Counted from the first letter of the stretch, positions 1-10,893 are shown. The stretch: DNA of 64,000 nt from a bacterium HR21 (GCA_002898295.1 BEHX01000001.1:179790-243789); one strand, 5' to 3'. Numbers and translations: made by a program. Notes: generated by a model from the letters alone, not told the origin.

Positions 1-2
1 GG

Positions 3-848
3 GTAATAGCGCAGTACCGCGGGGGAAACTTCCAAGGCTTCTACCGTTCCCAGCCCCGCTGGCGGCAGCGGTGGATTGTCTGGGGACTGCGGCGGGTAGA
101 GCGCGTTTTCGTACAGAGCTGCGGACTCCGTGGGCAGTTCACGGGGATTGTAGCAGAGCAGCGGCTGCGGGTACTTCCGAACGGCATTGCTCTCGACGAG
201 TTTCCGCAGCGGGAGCGCTCTGTGGCAGAGGCACCCCCATACCGGCTCCTTTTCGTGGGGCATCTCGCCTTTGCCAAAGGCTTTCGAGAGCTTGCACGGG
301 CATATCAGCGCTTGAGGCAGGAGGTGCCTGTGGAGCTTTGGGTGCTCGGGACGCGAATTGCCGATCGGCGGGTTGCCCGGAGTTTTTTGCCGCCGGTGTG
401 GAGACAGTACTACGATGCTCACGCCCGGGCGATTGAGGCAGAAATCGATGCCTTTCTCGGCGCGGCAGAGCAGCACAATGTGCGTCTTTTGGGCTTCGTC
501 TCTGCTGCTGAAGTGCGGCACTGGATGGGGCAGGTTGACCTCTTCGTCCTTCCATCTTACAGCGAAGGCTTCTCGATGGCAGTGTTGGAGGCGATGGCAG
601 CGGGATTGCCGGTCGTGGTTACCCCTGTTGGGGCACTGGCGGAGCTCGTCACCGATGGTGTTCGGGGACGGCTCGTACCTGTTGGCGATGCCGAGGCGCT
701 CGCCGTGGTGCTTCGCGAGTGCTTGCAGCAGCCTGCGTGGATGCGTCGGGTCGGAGAGGAAAACCGGCGGTGGGTTGCCCGGGAGTTCCCCATTGAGCGA
801 ACAGTGCGATGCCTTGAGGAAGAGGTCTGCACCCTAGTGCGGCAGTAG
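3..848 (+). CDS. Glycosyltransferase family 1/4 (5'-truncated by window edge)
   Basis: Frame 3 is open from the first bases (VIAQYRGGNFQGFYRSQ...RVLPNGIALDEFP) and continues into the listed ORF 222..848. GT4-like C-terminal motif 'LFVLPSYSEGFSMAVLEAMAAGLPVVVTPVGALAELV'. The listed start at 222 is probably internal. Confidence 0.9.
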   Translation, partial: VIAQYRGGNFQGFYRSQPRWRQRWIVWGLRRVERVFVQSCGLRGQFTGIVAEQRLRVLPNGIALDEFPQRERSVAEAPPYRLLFVGHLAFAKGFRELARAYQRLRQEVPVELWVLGTRIADRRVARSFLPPVWRQYYDAHARAIEAEIDAFLGAAEQHNVRLLGFVSAAEVRHWMGQVDLFVLPSYSEGFSMAVLEAMAAGLPVVVTPVGALAELVTDGVRGRLVPVGDAEALAVVLRECLQQPAWMRRVGEENRRWVAREFPIERTVRCLEEEVCTLVRQ

Positions 849-849
849 G

Positions 850-2322
850 ATGATTGTCGAGCGTCTCATCGTGCTGAGCCTCGGCTTCTTCCTGGTGAGT
901 CGTTTCCTGACGGAGAAGCTCCGCCTGCTCCCGAAGTGGGTGGATGTTCTCGATATGCCTGTTGCACTTGCCATTGTGGCAATTGGTTTTCTCCTCCGTC
1001 CGGCGCTGGGGGCAGAGGCATCGGAGGAGGACCGTCGCGTGGCACGGCTGACCTTCCTGCTCTTGCTCTCGGTAGCGGTTTCGCTCCTGGCAAATGCTGA
1101 CCAGGTTTTCCTGCCAGCAGCTGTGCTGTTCACCATTGGGTTTGCCGGGGGACCATTGCTCTTCCTGGCGCTCAGCCGCTGGGTTCAATACCGGGAAGAG
1201 TTCGTGCGCTTGTTCCGGCGCTTCCTTCTGGGATTGCTGGGGTTCAATCTGGTGGTGGTGCTCGTGTGGGATTTCCCCGCGTTCTTCGCGTACGCAGATC
1301 CGGACAGGCTCTCGGGGACATTCGGGAACAACGCCTACCAGTTCTCCTTCTTCCTTGCCGTGGCTACAGGGTTGCTCCTGGGCCTAGGGGAGAGTTGGGC
1401 AATGCCGCGCCTGGTGGTCGTCGCGATTCAGGTTGGGCTGTTTGCGCTCTACTACCTGTTGCAGTTCCGGGCGGGCTTCGTTTTCTTTCTAATCGCCTAC
1501 GGGACGATGCTTGTGGCTCTTTACGGGCGCCGGGTCATACGCGGGGTACTCCTCAGTGGTGTTGCTGTCTTCTTCAGCGCCTTGCTCATTGATGCCGCCT
1601 TGGAGGAGCTTGTCGGGCGTTCGCAGCAACGCTTTACCGACTATACTTCCCGGGCAGCGCGCGGTGATTTGGGCTACAGCGATTTGCTGCTCTTGTTGGC
1701 GAATCCAGCGGAGTACTTGAGCTATGCGAAGTTTCAGGCATTCCCGGCAACGGCGCGGATGCTCTGGGAAAATCCCTGGGTCTTCCTCGTCGGGGTTGGA
1801 CCAGGCAATTACGTGAGCCGAGCGTACTACACCTTCAACGTGGAGCTTCGTTCCACAGAACTCAAGGGCAAAGGGGTCGGCGGGGTTGTGCAGCAGCTCT
1901 TCGGCGTGAGCAAACCCTGGGCGACGGAGATGAGCCAGCGCTACTTAGGAACGTTGCCGCGGGAGATTGCCTTCGGGTCGTATCTCTTCGCTAGCCCGTA
2001 TTCGAGCTACTTGGCGCCGATTGCCGAGATCGGCATCCTCGGGGCGATTGCGGTCTTCGGGCTTTACGGCTATATGGTGCGGCGCTCCTTCCAGTTGGTG
2101 CGTCGGGCACGGGAGGAAGCTCCCGAGGCGCTCCCGATGGCGCTGGCAAGTCTCATCGGCAGCGTGTACCTCGTTGGGTTAGGGTTCGTAGACAATTGGT
2201 GGGAAGTGACACGGGTGGTTTTCCCGATGTGGCTCCTGTTCTGGGTAGCGAAAACAGCGGTCGCAGCCGCAGAGCCAGAGTCCTTGGTAGAGGAGGGTCA
2301 GGAAGAGGAAGCGATGGTGTAA
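850..2322 (+). CDS. O-antigen ligase/polymerase-like multispanning membrane protein
   Basis: 490 aa, many hydrophobic segments; 'VGVGPGNY' resembles the Wzy/WaaL-type GxGxGxY region; sits between a glycosyltransferase and asnB. Confidence 0.7.
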   Translation: MIVERLIVLSLGFFLVSRFLTEKLRLLPKWVDVLDMPVALAIVAIGFLLRPALGAEASEEDRRVARLTFLLLLSVAVSLLANADQVFLPAAVLFTIGFAGGPLLFLALSRWVQYREEFVRLFRRFLLGLLGFNLVVVLVWDFPAFFAYADPDRLSGTFGNNAYQFSFFLAVATGLLLGLGESWAMPRLVVVAIQVGLFALYYLLQFRAGFVFFLIAYGTMLVALYGRRVIRGVLLSGVAVFFSALLIDAALEELVGRSQQRFTDYTSRAARGDLGYSDLLLLLANPAEYLSYAKFQAFPATARMLWENPWVFLVGVGPGNYVSRAYYTFNVELRSTELKGKGVGGVVQQLFGVSKPWATEMSQRYLGTLPREIAFGSYLFASPYSSYLAPIAEIGILGAIAVFGLYGYMVRRSFQLVRRAREEAPEALPMALASLIGSVYLVGLGFVDNWWEVTRVVFPMWLLFWVAKTAVAAAEPESLVEEGQEEEAMV

Positions 2323-2326
2323 GCCA

Positions 2327-4303
2327 ATGTGCGGTATTGTCGGCATTCTCAACGGGGGGAGTCCCGAGCTGCTGGAACGGGCGCTCCAGCTGGTTGCGCA
2401 TCGGGGACCCGACGACTGGGGCATTCAATGGTTCCCCGAGCAGTGCAGTGGGCTGGGGCACCGCCGACTGGCAATTCTGGACTTGACCCCAGCAGGGCAC
2501 CAACCAATGGTCAATCAGCGGGGGACGCGCTGGATTACATACAATGGCGAGCTCTACAACTTCCGGGAATTGCGCAAGGAGCTGGAACAGCGCGGCTATC
2601 GCTTCCGTTCCCAGACCGATACGGAGGTCGTCCTGGCTGCCTACGATGAGTGGGGTGCTGAGTGTGTCCGACGCTTCAACGGAATGTTTGCCTTTGGGAT
2701 CTACGATACAGAGCGGCGGGAGCTTTTCCTGGCACGCGACCACCTGGGAATCAAGCCGTTGTACTACGGCGTCTCGGGTAAAACGTTCGCCTTCGCCTCG
2801 GAGGCAAAGGCAGTTCTGGTCTTGCTCGGGATCGACCCAGAGCCTGAGGAGGATGCCCTCCTGAGCACGCTGCTCTTCCTCTGGGTGCCAGAGCCGAAGA
2901 GTGGCTTCCGTGGAGTATGGAAGTTGCCCCCTGGACACTATGCTCGTGTCCGTCAGGGGCAGATGTGGCTCACCGAGTATTGGGATGTCCCGTTGCCCGG
3001 GGCAGAAGGGTACCTGCTGTATCGGCACGAGCAGGAGTATATCGAACAGTTGCGCCTCCTCTTGGAGCGTGCCGTTGCCCGGCAGATGATTGCCGATGTG
3101 CCGGTTGGGGCGTTCCTCTCCGGGGGAGTGGATTCCTCCGTGGTGGTTGCGCTCATGCGGCGGGCAGAACCGGAGGCGGACTTGGCAACCTACACGATTG
3201 CCTTCGCGCCGGAGGACCATCGCGTGGAGGCGCAGCCGGATGACCCCGCCTATGCCCGAATCGTTGCCCGCCATGTGCGGACCCGTCATCGGGAGTTCTG
3301 TATCCGCCCCGATATCAATGCAGTGCTCCCGAAACTGCTCTGGCACTTGGACGACCCGCTTGCCGATGGAGCCGCAATCAACACGTATCTGATTGCCCGC
3401 TATGCTAAGCAGCATGGGACAACGGTCTTACTCAACGGCATGGGGGGCGATGAGGTCTTTGCCGGCTACCGCAAGCAGCTGGCAACGTTGATGCTGCAGC
3501 ATTACCATCGCCTCCCTGCCTGGTTTCGGAAACAGCTCGTCGAGCCGTTCCTCCAGGCATTACCGGCTTCGTGGGTGCGTTCCCGTCTGCGCCCACTGCG
3601 GTGGCTCAAGAAGATGCTCCCTCCGATGCGGCTCTCTCCGCTGGAGGCGTTCATCTACGGCTTTGCGTACTGCTCCCCAGAGCGCTTGCAGCGGCTGTGG
3701 CGTCGTCCGCTCCCGCCCGTGGAGGAGCTCTATCCAATCCGCCGCTACCGGGATGTTGCCGAGCGTGCCCGTGGACAATCGCTGTTGACACAGCTGACCT
3801 ATTTGGACACGAAGCTGTTCCTGACAGGGCTGAACTTGCTTTACTCCGACAAGGCAGCCATGGCAACGGCGGTAGAGACACGACCCCCGTTGCTCGATGT
3901 GGAGCTGGTAGAGTTCGCCTTCCGCATCCCCGACCGCTACCGCATTCGCGGAGTACAGCAGAAGTATCTCCTCAAGCGGGCTGCCGAAGCGTATGTCCCG
4001 CGCGAGGTGCTCTTCCGTCCAAAAGCACCCTTTGCAACCCCACTGCTTGCGTGGATGGATGGGGTGCTCGGGGACCAGCTCCAGCGGTGGTATGCGGAGC
4101 GTCCGGGGCTGCACCGGGAATACCTCAATGCCGCAGAGGTCCTTTCCCTGCTCGAAGAGCACCGGCGTGGGAGCGCGAACCATGCCCATCTTCTCTGGGC
4201 ATGCCTGGTCCTTGCCGAATGGCTTGCCCTCTGGGGAGAATCCCGGGTGCCAGACCTCCCGCCGCAAGTCGACGAAGCAGTCCTCCGCCTTGAGATTTCG
4301 TAA
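2327..4303 (+). CDS. asnB: Asparagine synthase (glutamine-hydrolyzing)
   Basis: N-terminal Cys nucleophile MCGIVGILNGG; GATase motifs HRGPDDWG, YNGELYN; synthase motif 'FLSGGVDSSVVVALM'. Confidence 0.95.
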   Translation: MCGIVGILNGGSPELLERALQLVAHRGPDDWGIQWFPEQCSGLGHRRLAILDLTPAGHQPMVNQRGTRWITYNGELYNFRELRKELEQRGYRFRSQTDTEVVLAAYDEWGAECVRRFNGMFAFGIYDTERRELFLARDHLGIKPLYYGVSGKTFAFASEAKAVLVLLGIDPEPEEDALLSTLLFLWVPEPKSGFRGVWKLPPGHYARVRQGQMWLTEYWDVPLPGAEGYLLYRHEQEYIEQLRLLLERAVARQMIADVPVGAFLSGGVDSSVVVALMRRAEPEADLATYTIAFAPEDHRVEAQPDDPAYARIVARHVRTRHREFCIRPDINAVLPKLLWHLDDPLADGAAINTYLIARYAKQHGTTVLLNGMGGDEVFAGYRKQLATLMLQHYHRLPAWFRKQLVEPFLQALPASWVRSRLRPLRWLKKMLPPMRLSPLEAFIYGFAYCSPERLQRLWRRPLPPVEELYPIRRYRDVAERARGQSLLTQLTYLDTKLFLTGLNLLYSDKAAMATAVETRPPLLDVELVEFAFRIPDRYRIRGVQQKYLLKRAAEAYVPREVLFRPKAPFATPLLAWMDGVLGDQLQRWYAERPGLHREYLNAAEVLSLLEEHRRGSANHAHLLWACLVLAEWLALWGESRVPDLPPQVDEAVLRLEIS

Positions 4304-4344
4304 TTTGCGCCCACCGACCGGTTCCCTCTGCGTGGACGGATACC

Positions 4345-5523
4345 ATGTTCAGCCTGGAACTGACCGAGGAGCAACGCCTGATTCAGCAGACCGCCCGCGA
4401 GTTTGCTCGCACGGAGATCGAGCCGAGCTCAATTGAGCGGGACATAACCGGCGAGTTCCCCCACGAGATCGTGCGTAAGCTCGGTGAGCTGGGCTTCATG
4501 GGGATGATGGTCTCCCCGGAATGGGGTGGCAGCGGTCTGGATACCATCAGCTACGTGCTGGCGCTGGTGGAAATCTCGAAAGCCGATGCCAGCGTCGGCG
4601 TGATCATGTCGGTGAACAATTCACTGGTGTGCTGGCCCATCGAGACGTACGGCACCCACGACCAGAAGGAGCGCTACCTGCGGGATTTAGCAGCGGGGCG
4701 GAAGCTCGGGGCGTTCTGCCTGAGCGAACCCGAAGCCGGCTCCGATGCTACCCGCCAACACACGCTGGCACTCCGCGGCGATGGTGGCTGGATTCTCAAC
4801 GGGACCAAGAACTGGATTACCAACGGCACCACTGCCGATGTCTACCTGGTCTTCGCACAGACGGACCGTTCCAAGGGGCACCGAGGCATTACGGCGTTCC
4901 TGATCGAACGCGGCACAGAAGGCTTCACGCCGGGCAAGAAGGAGGATAAGCTCGGTATTCGCTCCAGCGATACCTGCTCCATTGGGCTGACCAATGTCTT
5001 TGTGCCCGATGCCAATGTCCTGGGCGATATTGGCGAAGGCTTCCGCATTGCCATGCACACGCTCAACGGGGGGCGTATCGGTATTGCTGCCCAAGCCGTC
5101 GGGATTGCTGAAGCTGCCTTTGAAGCAGCCCTGGCATACTCGCAGCAGCGCAAGACCTTCGGGAAGCCAATTTGCGAACACCAGGCAATCCAGTTCAAGC
5201 TTGCCGATATGTCTGTCAAGCTCGAAGCGGCTCGCCTGCTGCTTCTGAAAGCAGCCTGGCTGCGGGATCGTGGCGAACGCTACATCAAGGCAGCTTCCTT
5301 TGCCAAGCTCTTCGCCTCGCGGACGGCTGTTGAGCTCGCGCTGGAGGCAATCCAGATTCACGGTGGCTATGGGTACGTGCGGGAATACAAGGTGGAACGC
5401 TACCTGCGTGATGCCAAGATCACCGAGATTTACGAAGGCACCTCCGAAATCCAGCACATCATCATCGCCCGTGAGCTCCTGCGCGAGGTTGGCTATACGG
5501 CTCCGCAGGCAGTGGCAAACTGA
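4345..5523 (+). CDS. Acyl-CoA dehydrogenase (short-chain/butyryl type)
   Basis: ACAD signatures 'GAFCLSEPEAGSDA', 'GTKNWITNG', 'QIHGGYGYVREYKVERYLRDAKITEIYEGTSEIQ'. Confidence 0.95.
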   Translation: MFSLELTEEQRLIQQTAREFARTEIEPSSIERDITGEFPHEIVRKLGELGFMGMMVSPEWGGSGLDTISYVLALVEISKADASVGVIMSVNNSLVCWPIETYGTHDQKERYLRDLAAGRKLGAFCLSEPEAGSDATRQHTLALRGDGGWILNGTKNWITNGTTADVYLVFAQTDRSKGHRGITAFLIERGTEGFTPGKKEDKLGIRSSDTCSIGLTNVFVPDANVLGDIGEGFRIAMHTLNGGRIGIAAQAVGIAEAAFEAALAYSQQRKTFGKPICEHQAIQFKLADMSVKLEAARLLLLKAAWLRDRGERYIKAASFAKLFASRTAVELALEAIQIHGGYGYVREYKVERYLRDAKITEIYEGTSEIQHIIIARELLREVGYTAPQAVAN

Positions 5524-5538
5524 GAGTGCGCGCCCGGC

Positions 5539-5997
5539 ATGCTCCGCATTCGGATTATGCGCACAGACCCTGCCTTTGCAGACCTTCCCCTGCCCACGTA
5601 CGCTACGAGCGGAGCAGCAGGGATGGATATCTGCGCTGCTGTCCATGAGCCTCTGGAGCTCCCTCCGGGAGGTATTGTCGTGGTGCCGACAGCGTTAGCC
5701 ATTGCGCTGCCACCGGGCTACGAGTGCCAGGTCCGCTCGCGCAGCGGGCTGGCAGCCCGCTACGGTGTCTTTGCCCTGAATTCCCCCGGCACCATTGACA
5801 GCGACTACCGCGGGGAAATCCGCATCATCTTGGCAAACTTCGGCAGGGAGCCATTCTGGATTCGGCGCGGCGATCGCATTGCACAACTCGTCGTGGCTCG
5901 CTACGAGCGTGTCTGCTGGGAGGTGGTGGAGCGGCTCCCGGAAAGCTCTCGAGGAGAGGCTGGGTTTGGCAGTACTGGTATCACCGGCTGCCTATAA
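5539..5997 (+). CDS. dut: dUTP diphosphatase
   Basis: 'ATSGAAGMDICA', 'VRSRSGLAARYGVFALNSPGTIDSDYRGEI', 'RGDRIAQLVV', C-terminal 'RGEAGFGSTG'. Confidence 0.96.
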   Translation: MLRIRIMRTDPAFADLPLPTYATSGAAGMDICAAVHEPLELPPGGIVVVPTALAIALPPGYECQVRSRSGLAARYGVFALNSPGTIDSDYRGEIRIILANFGREPFWIRRGDRIAQLVVARYERVCWEVVERLPESSRGEAGFGSTGITGCL

Positions 5998-6007
5998 GCC
6001 AACGCCG

Positions 6008-6676
6008 ATGGCGCTCGCACTCCACACCGGCATTGCAGTGGAGGATTGGGGGCTTATCCCGTACGAGGAGTCCTGGCACCGGCAGAGGGAGCTGCTGCAC
6101 CGAGTGCAGCGCCGCGAAGCACCGAACACGCTCGTACTCTGCGAGCATCCAACAGTCATCACGATCGGGCGGACGGGCTCGCGGCAGCATGTCTTGCTCC
6201 CAGAGCCGCTTCTGCGCGCTCGGGGTATCCCAGTCTTCGAAGTCGAGCGCGGCGGTGATGTCACGCTCCACAATCCGGGACAGCTCGTGGGGTACCCTAT
6301 CTTCCGCCTTTCGGACTATCGGGAAGACCTGCACTGGTTCGTCCGGGAAATCGAGCAGTGTATCATCGAGCTTTTAGCAGAGTTCGGGATCATCGGACAT
6401 CGGATTCCAGGCTTGACAGGCGTCTGGGTTGCAGGCGAGCGGAAAATTTGCGCCATCGGACTCCATGTGAGCCGCTGGGTAAGCTGGCACGGCTTTGCCT
6501 TGAACGTGAACAACCGCTTGGAAGAGTTCGCCTACATTGTCCCGTGCGGCATTGTCGACAAAGGAGTGACCTCGATTGCACGGGAGCGCGGGGCAGCCGT
6601 CCCTCTGGCGGAAGTCAAAAGCCTCTGCGCGGATATCTTCCGCCGGCACTTTCCCGAAAGCTCCTCTCTGCGGTAG
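6008..6676 (+). CDS. lipB: Lipoyl(octanoyl) transferase
   Basis: 'VLCEHPTVITIGRTGS', 'RGGDVTLHNPGQLVGYPI', 'GVWVAGERKICAIGLHVSRWVSWHGFALNV'. ATG at 6008 is preferred over the longer listed ORF start at 5795, which overlaps dut. Confidence 0.93.
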   Translation: MALALHTGIAVEDWGLIPYEESWHRQRELLHRVQRREAPNTLVLCEHPTVITIGRTGSRQHVLLPEPLLRARGIPVFEVERGGDVTLHNPGQLVGYPIFRLSDYREDLHWFVREIEQCIIELLAEFGIIGHRIPGLTGVWVAGERKICAIGLHVSRWVSWHGFALNVNNRLEEFAYIVPCGIVDKGVTSIARERGAAVPLAEVKSLCADIFRRHFPESSSLR

Positions 6677-6739
6677 ACTTCACCGCGGAGGTCGGCACGG
6701 AGCATCCTGTGGCAGCGCTGGGAAGAGGAAGAAAACGCG

Positions 6740-6747
6740 TATATTTG
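6740..6747 (+). promoter_or_regulatory. Putative Bacteroidota-type -7 element TATATTTG (TAnnTTTG)
   Basis: Exact TAnnTTTG match in the intergenic region about 48 nt upstream of ATG 6795. Confidence 0.4.
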
Positions 6748-6794
6748 CCCCAGACGTTCAGTGCATGTTCCACACTCTGCGAGGGTACCATATC

Positions 6795-9390
6795 ATGTGG
6801 CGGGCTGTCCTCATAGGTTGGGCTGCTGCCATGTGTCTGGCGCAGGTTGAGGAGCGCAATGGCTGGGGAGTATTTGGGTTTGACCTGGATAACGCCAGCA
6901 TTAGCACCGCCGTGGTGGGGCGGAACTTCGTGTACTTCAACACTATGGCAGCGCGCGTCAACGGGGTAGCGTACGGAGCGCGGACTTTCTCGCTGGATAA
7001 GCGGAGTGGGGAGATCCGCCCAATTGCGCGAGGGGCTAAAGTAATGTTCTGGCTGGATACTGTTCCAGTGCCGATCTTTCAGTGTGTTGGGGATACAGTC
7101 TACGCGATGGGCGACCTTCTGGCGGTTGACAGTCTCCTCACACGCGTTCTTGCCTGGTGGGACGGGCAGCGGTGGCAGACACTGTCTTCGCAGACGCCGT
7201 GGACGTCCGGGGGATCCACGAGTGCAGTCAAGATCATTGGAGACACGCTTTACGTGACAGGGCATTTCGATAGGGTTGGGAACATGCCAGTTGGGGGGGA
7301 TGGCGAAGTTGGCGCTCTCGACGGGGCAGTGGAGTGCGTGGGGGACATTCATGCGACCGCCGCGGGAGCGGTGGTGGGAGTTTGGGATTTTTGCTTTGGT
7401 GGAGGACAAGCAGCAGAGGCGGATTGCTGTCGTAGGGCAGTTTCCGGGTGTCAACGGAGATAGCTGTGATGGGATAGCCCTCTATGACCGCTGGCAGGGG
7501 CAGTGGGAGGCGGTGCGGGGACTTCAGGGGCGCTGGGGAGGGCGAGTGCTGACAACGGCGGTGTTTATAGGACAGCAGCTATGGGTCAGTGGTTGGGGAC
7601 GCATTCGGGGAGCACCCATAGCGGTCTACGATGTCAGGAAACGGCGGTGGCTCGAAGGAGTACACCTGCCAGGAGTTGGCGTGGGGGACTCAATTGATTA
7701 TGTCCAATTGTGGCGGCAGGGGAGATATGTCTACGCTGCCTATCGCGCCTTTGGGGCGGGGACGGAGTACAGAGGACGGTATGTGGTGCGGCAGAAGATC
7801 GAGGTAGTGTATCCTGAGGAGGTCACTGCGGGGGCGTGGGAGGAGATCCCGTTGCCGGCTGGGATGCGGGAGTTGGTGTGGGGGGTAGTATTAGCGGCAG
7901 ACCCATATGATGAGAATTCGCTGTACGCTTACGGGCAGTTCCCGCTGCAGGGGCAGGTGTACGGTCTGGCGCGCTATGACGCTACACAGCGGCAGTGGAA
8001 GGGGCTGCTGCAGGTAGAGGGGCAAGCGAGTGTGTCCGTTCAAGCGCTGGCGTACATGCCGGGCAAGCTGGTTGTCGGGGGCATGTTCAAGACAGCACGG
8101 AAGCAGACAGCGCTGAACGTGGCACTCTACGACGAGGAGCAAGACCGGTGGGAACCGCTCATGGTCAGGAGTCCCGATGGGATTCCAGGGGTTACTGCAG
8201 GGTACTACGACGATAACGGGGTGGTGTCTGCGCTGGCTCTCCGCGGAGATACCCTCTGGATCGGGGGCGATTTCAGGAGGGCGGGGGACTTAGACCGTGT
8301 AGGGAATCTGGTGCAGTACAATCTTCGGACTGGAGAGTGGCAGCGTGTAGGGGAGTTCGGGGTTGATCGAAAGGTAGCTGCTCTCATCTTGGAAGGCGAT
8401 AGTCTCTACGTCCTCGGTCGCTTTCGGTGGGCGGACACGCTCCTGGTGGACGGGGTAGCAATCTACGACCTGCGTCACCGGCGCTGGTGGAGATTGGAAG
8501 ACAGCAGGGGAAGACGACCTTCGTGCCCCCTCGACCGGATGAACCGCTGCTTCTGGTACAAGAATCGCTTCTGGATTTCTTGGGAGCGGCTCAATAGCTC
8601 AATTATCTCTCCCGAGGGCGACACGGTGGAGAGTTCTGTGATAGTCTACGATCGGGTCAAGGGATGGCAGACCATCGAGGAAATCACCAAGGGCAAAATC
8701 AAGACACGCGTGGAGCTCATTGGACCTACCTCTCGGGGGATATTGGGGAAGGTGCCGGTGATGGGGACCTCGATTGAGGGATATGGGATTGTGGACCAGA
8801 ACTCAGTCGTTCTGCTGGATGAAGACACGGTATCGGTGATCATTCCAGGCAGGAAGTTGGCTACGTCAAATAGTATCCAGATTGTTGGCATTGACTCTTC
8901 GCGCCCGGAGTGGGCGTACTTTGTCTTCGTTGAGCTCGGAGGACAGGTGGGGTATATACGGGACAACGAGCTACAGTTTTACCCGCTGGTAGGAGGTGTG
9001 CCTCCTTTTGTTTACACCTCTGTCATGACGCCGGAGCGGCTCTACATTGGTGCTGAGGGCAACTTCTGGGGGTTGTCGAACGGGATAGTGTACCTGCGGT
9101 GGCAGCCGGTATCGGTGGAGGAAGAGAGGGGGGGAAGGGCAGGGCGGGTCTATCCGTTGCCGGCGCTTGAGGAGGCGGTGGTGGAGTACGAGCTGGGGCG
9201 GGGCGGGGAGGCAGTGCTGGAGCTGCTCGACGGGCTCGGGCGCGTGGTTGAGCGGCGGCAGCTGGGCTGGCGCGGAGCAGGGCGGCAGCGGGAGCGGCTC
9301 GGGCTTGCCGGGCTTGCCTCAGGGGTATACTACTGGCGGCTACGGGCAGGCACCGAGCTGGCCACAGGCACCCTTGTGGTGGTGCGGTAG
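6795..9390 (+). pseudogene. Secreted kelch/beta-propeller-like T9SS cargo, interrupted by a one-base frameshift at G7 (7293-7299)
   Basis: Signal peptide MWRAVLIGWAAAMCLAQ in frame 3 up to '...GHFDRVGNMPVGG'. Continuous protein resumes in the +1 frame 'MAKLALSTGQWSAWG...'. Removing one G from the G7 run restores one ~865-aa ORF. C-terminus has a T9SS-like sorting domain 'VYPLPALEEAVVEYELGRGGEAVLELLDGLGRVVERRQLG...GLASGVYYWRLRAGTELATGTLVVVR'. Confidence 0.75.
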
Positions 9391-9416
9391 ACACAAGGGG
9401 AAACCTCAGGAAACGA

Positions 9417-9444
9417 AGCCCCCGCAGGACTGCGGGGGCTTTTT
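9417..9444 (+). terminator. Rho-independent terminator
   Basis: Perfect 10-bp stem AGCCCCCGCA-GGAC-TGCGGGGGCT followed by TTTT, directly downstream of the 9390 stop. Confidence 0.9.
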
Positions 9445-9466
9445 CTGGGTGTTGCAGGCAGAGGCG

Positions 9467-10816
9467 TTACGGAGTGTTCGGGTCAAACCGGCGGCGCAGC
9501 CCTTGCCAGGCTTTGTAGTAGTCGGTCTGGAGAAGCGGGGTCTCTAAAGCCCAGCGTGTTGGGCGACAGACGAAGCGCATCTCGAACATGAACGCCAGAG
9601 TGTTGGACAGGTATTCAGGCTTCAGCTCGGCACTGATGGCTTTCTCGAAGGTTGCCGTATCCGGACCATGCCCGCTCATGGAGTTGTGCAGGCTAGCCCC
9701 GCCCGGAACAAAGCCCTCTTCCTTCGCGTCGTACTTGCCGAAGATCAGCCCCATGAATTCGCTCATGAAGTTGCGGTGGAACCACGGGGGACGAAACGTA
9801 TGCTCGGCAACGCTCCAGCGCTCCGGGAAGATGACGAAGTCAACGTTCGCCGTGCCGGGGAGCTCCGATGGTGAGGTCAGCACCGTGTAGATGGATGGGT
9901 CACAGTGGTCGAAGGAGACCGTGTTGATGCACATGAAGGTGCGCAGATCGTACTTGTACGGGGCGTAATTTCCTGCCCAGGCGACCACATCCAGCGGGGA
10001 ATGGTCGAGGGTAGTTGCCCAGAAGGTGCCCTGGAACTTTGCAATCAGCTCGCACTCCTCTTCGAGGTCTTCGTAGGCGGCAACGGGAGTCAGGAAAAAG
10101 CGCGGGTTTGCCAAGCCATTAGCGCCGATGGGACCCAGATCGGGCAAGCGGAAGAGAGCGCCGTAATTCTCGCAGATGTAGCCCCGCGCGTGCCCATCGG
10201 GGAGCTCAACACGGAACTTGATGCCGCGCTGAATGACGGCAATCTCTCCGGGAGCAACCTCCATGATGCCCATTTCGGTATGGATCTGCAGCCGTCCCAG
10301 CTGCGGGACGATGAGCAATTCACCATCGGCGTTGTAGAAGTAGCGGCGTTCCATTGAGCGATTGGCAGCGTAGAAGTGGACGGCGCAGCCGCTGTGCATG
10401 CTCAGATCCCCATTGCCACCAACGGTGACGATGCCATCGAGGAAGTCCGTTGGCTCCTCAGGGATTGGCAATGGGCTCCATCGGAGCTGGTTCGGGGTGG
10501 GAGAGACTTCGGTGAAGGGCGTGCTCTTCCAGCTCCGGTGCGTCGTCTGCCGGAAGGGGGGATGAACTACTGACGGACGAATGCGGTAAAGCCATGTCCG
10601 CCGGTTGAGCAGGCGCGGTGCGGTGAAAGGCGTCCCATTGAGCTGCTCGTTGTAGAGTCCGTATGGACAGCGCTGCGGTGAGTTCTGCCCTTTCGGCAGA
10701 GCGCCGGGGAGAGCCTCGGTTGCGAATTCGTTCCCGAAGCCCGAAAGGTACGTCAAGCCGTTCTGCACGACGGCGTAGCCGTTTTGAACGGTTGCATATT
10801 CCAGGGTCTTGAGCAT
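9467..10816 (-). CDS. hmgA: Homogentisate 1,2-dioxygenase
   Basis: '[46 protein letters not shown]', '[18 protein letters not shown]', '[15 protein letters not shown]'. ATG at 10816 has an AGGGG upstream; a GTG at 10840 is the longer alternative. Confidence 0.96.
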   Translation of the reverse strand: MLKTLEYATVQNGYAVVQNGLTYLSGFGNEFATEALPGALPKGQNSPQRCPYGLYNEQLNGTPFTAPRLLNRRTWLYRIRPSVVHPPFRQTTHRSWKSTPFTEVSPTPNQLRWSPLPIPEEPTDFLDGIVTVGGNGDLSMHSGCAVHFYAANRSMERRYFYNADGELLIVPQLGRLQIHTEMGIMEVAPGEIAVIQRGIKFRVELPDGHARGYICENYGALFRLPDLGPIGANGLANPRFFLTPVAAYEDLEEECELIAKFQGTFWATTLDHSPLDVVAWAGNYAPYKYDLRTFMCINTVSFDHCDPSIYTVLTSPSELPGTANVDFVIFPERWSVAEHTFRPPWFHRNFMSEFMGLIFGKYDAKEEGFVPGGASLHNSMSGHGPDTATFEKAISAELKPEYLSNTLAFMFEMRFVCRPTRWALETPLLQTDYYKAWQGLRRRFDPNTP

Positions 10817-10893
10817 GGCAATCCCCTCAACTGATGGCACTCATCGTCAGCGGTTCGGCATGCAAAGTATCGAAAAGGCAGCAAACGATGGGC

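Noticed and set aside
2153-3415. 420-aa minus-strand ORF antisense to asnB
   Set aside because: asnB is unambiguous on the other strand; no recognisable domain in the antisense frame.
10740-10800. Internal direct repeat at the HmgA N-terminus ([14 protein letters not shown])
   Set aside because: Short, degenerate, in-frame; not clearly functional.
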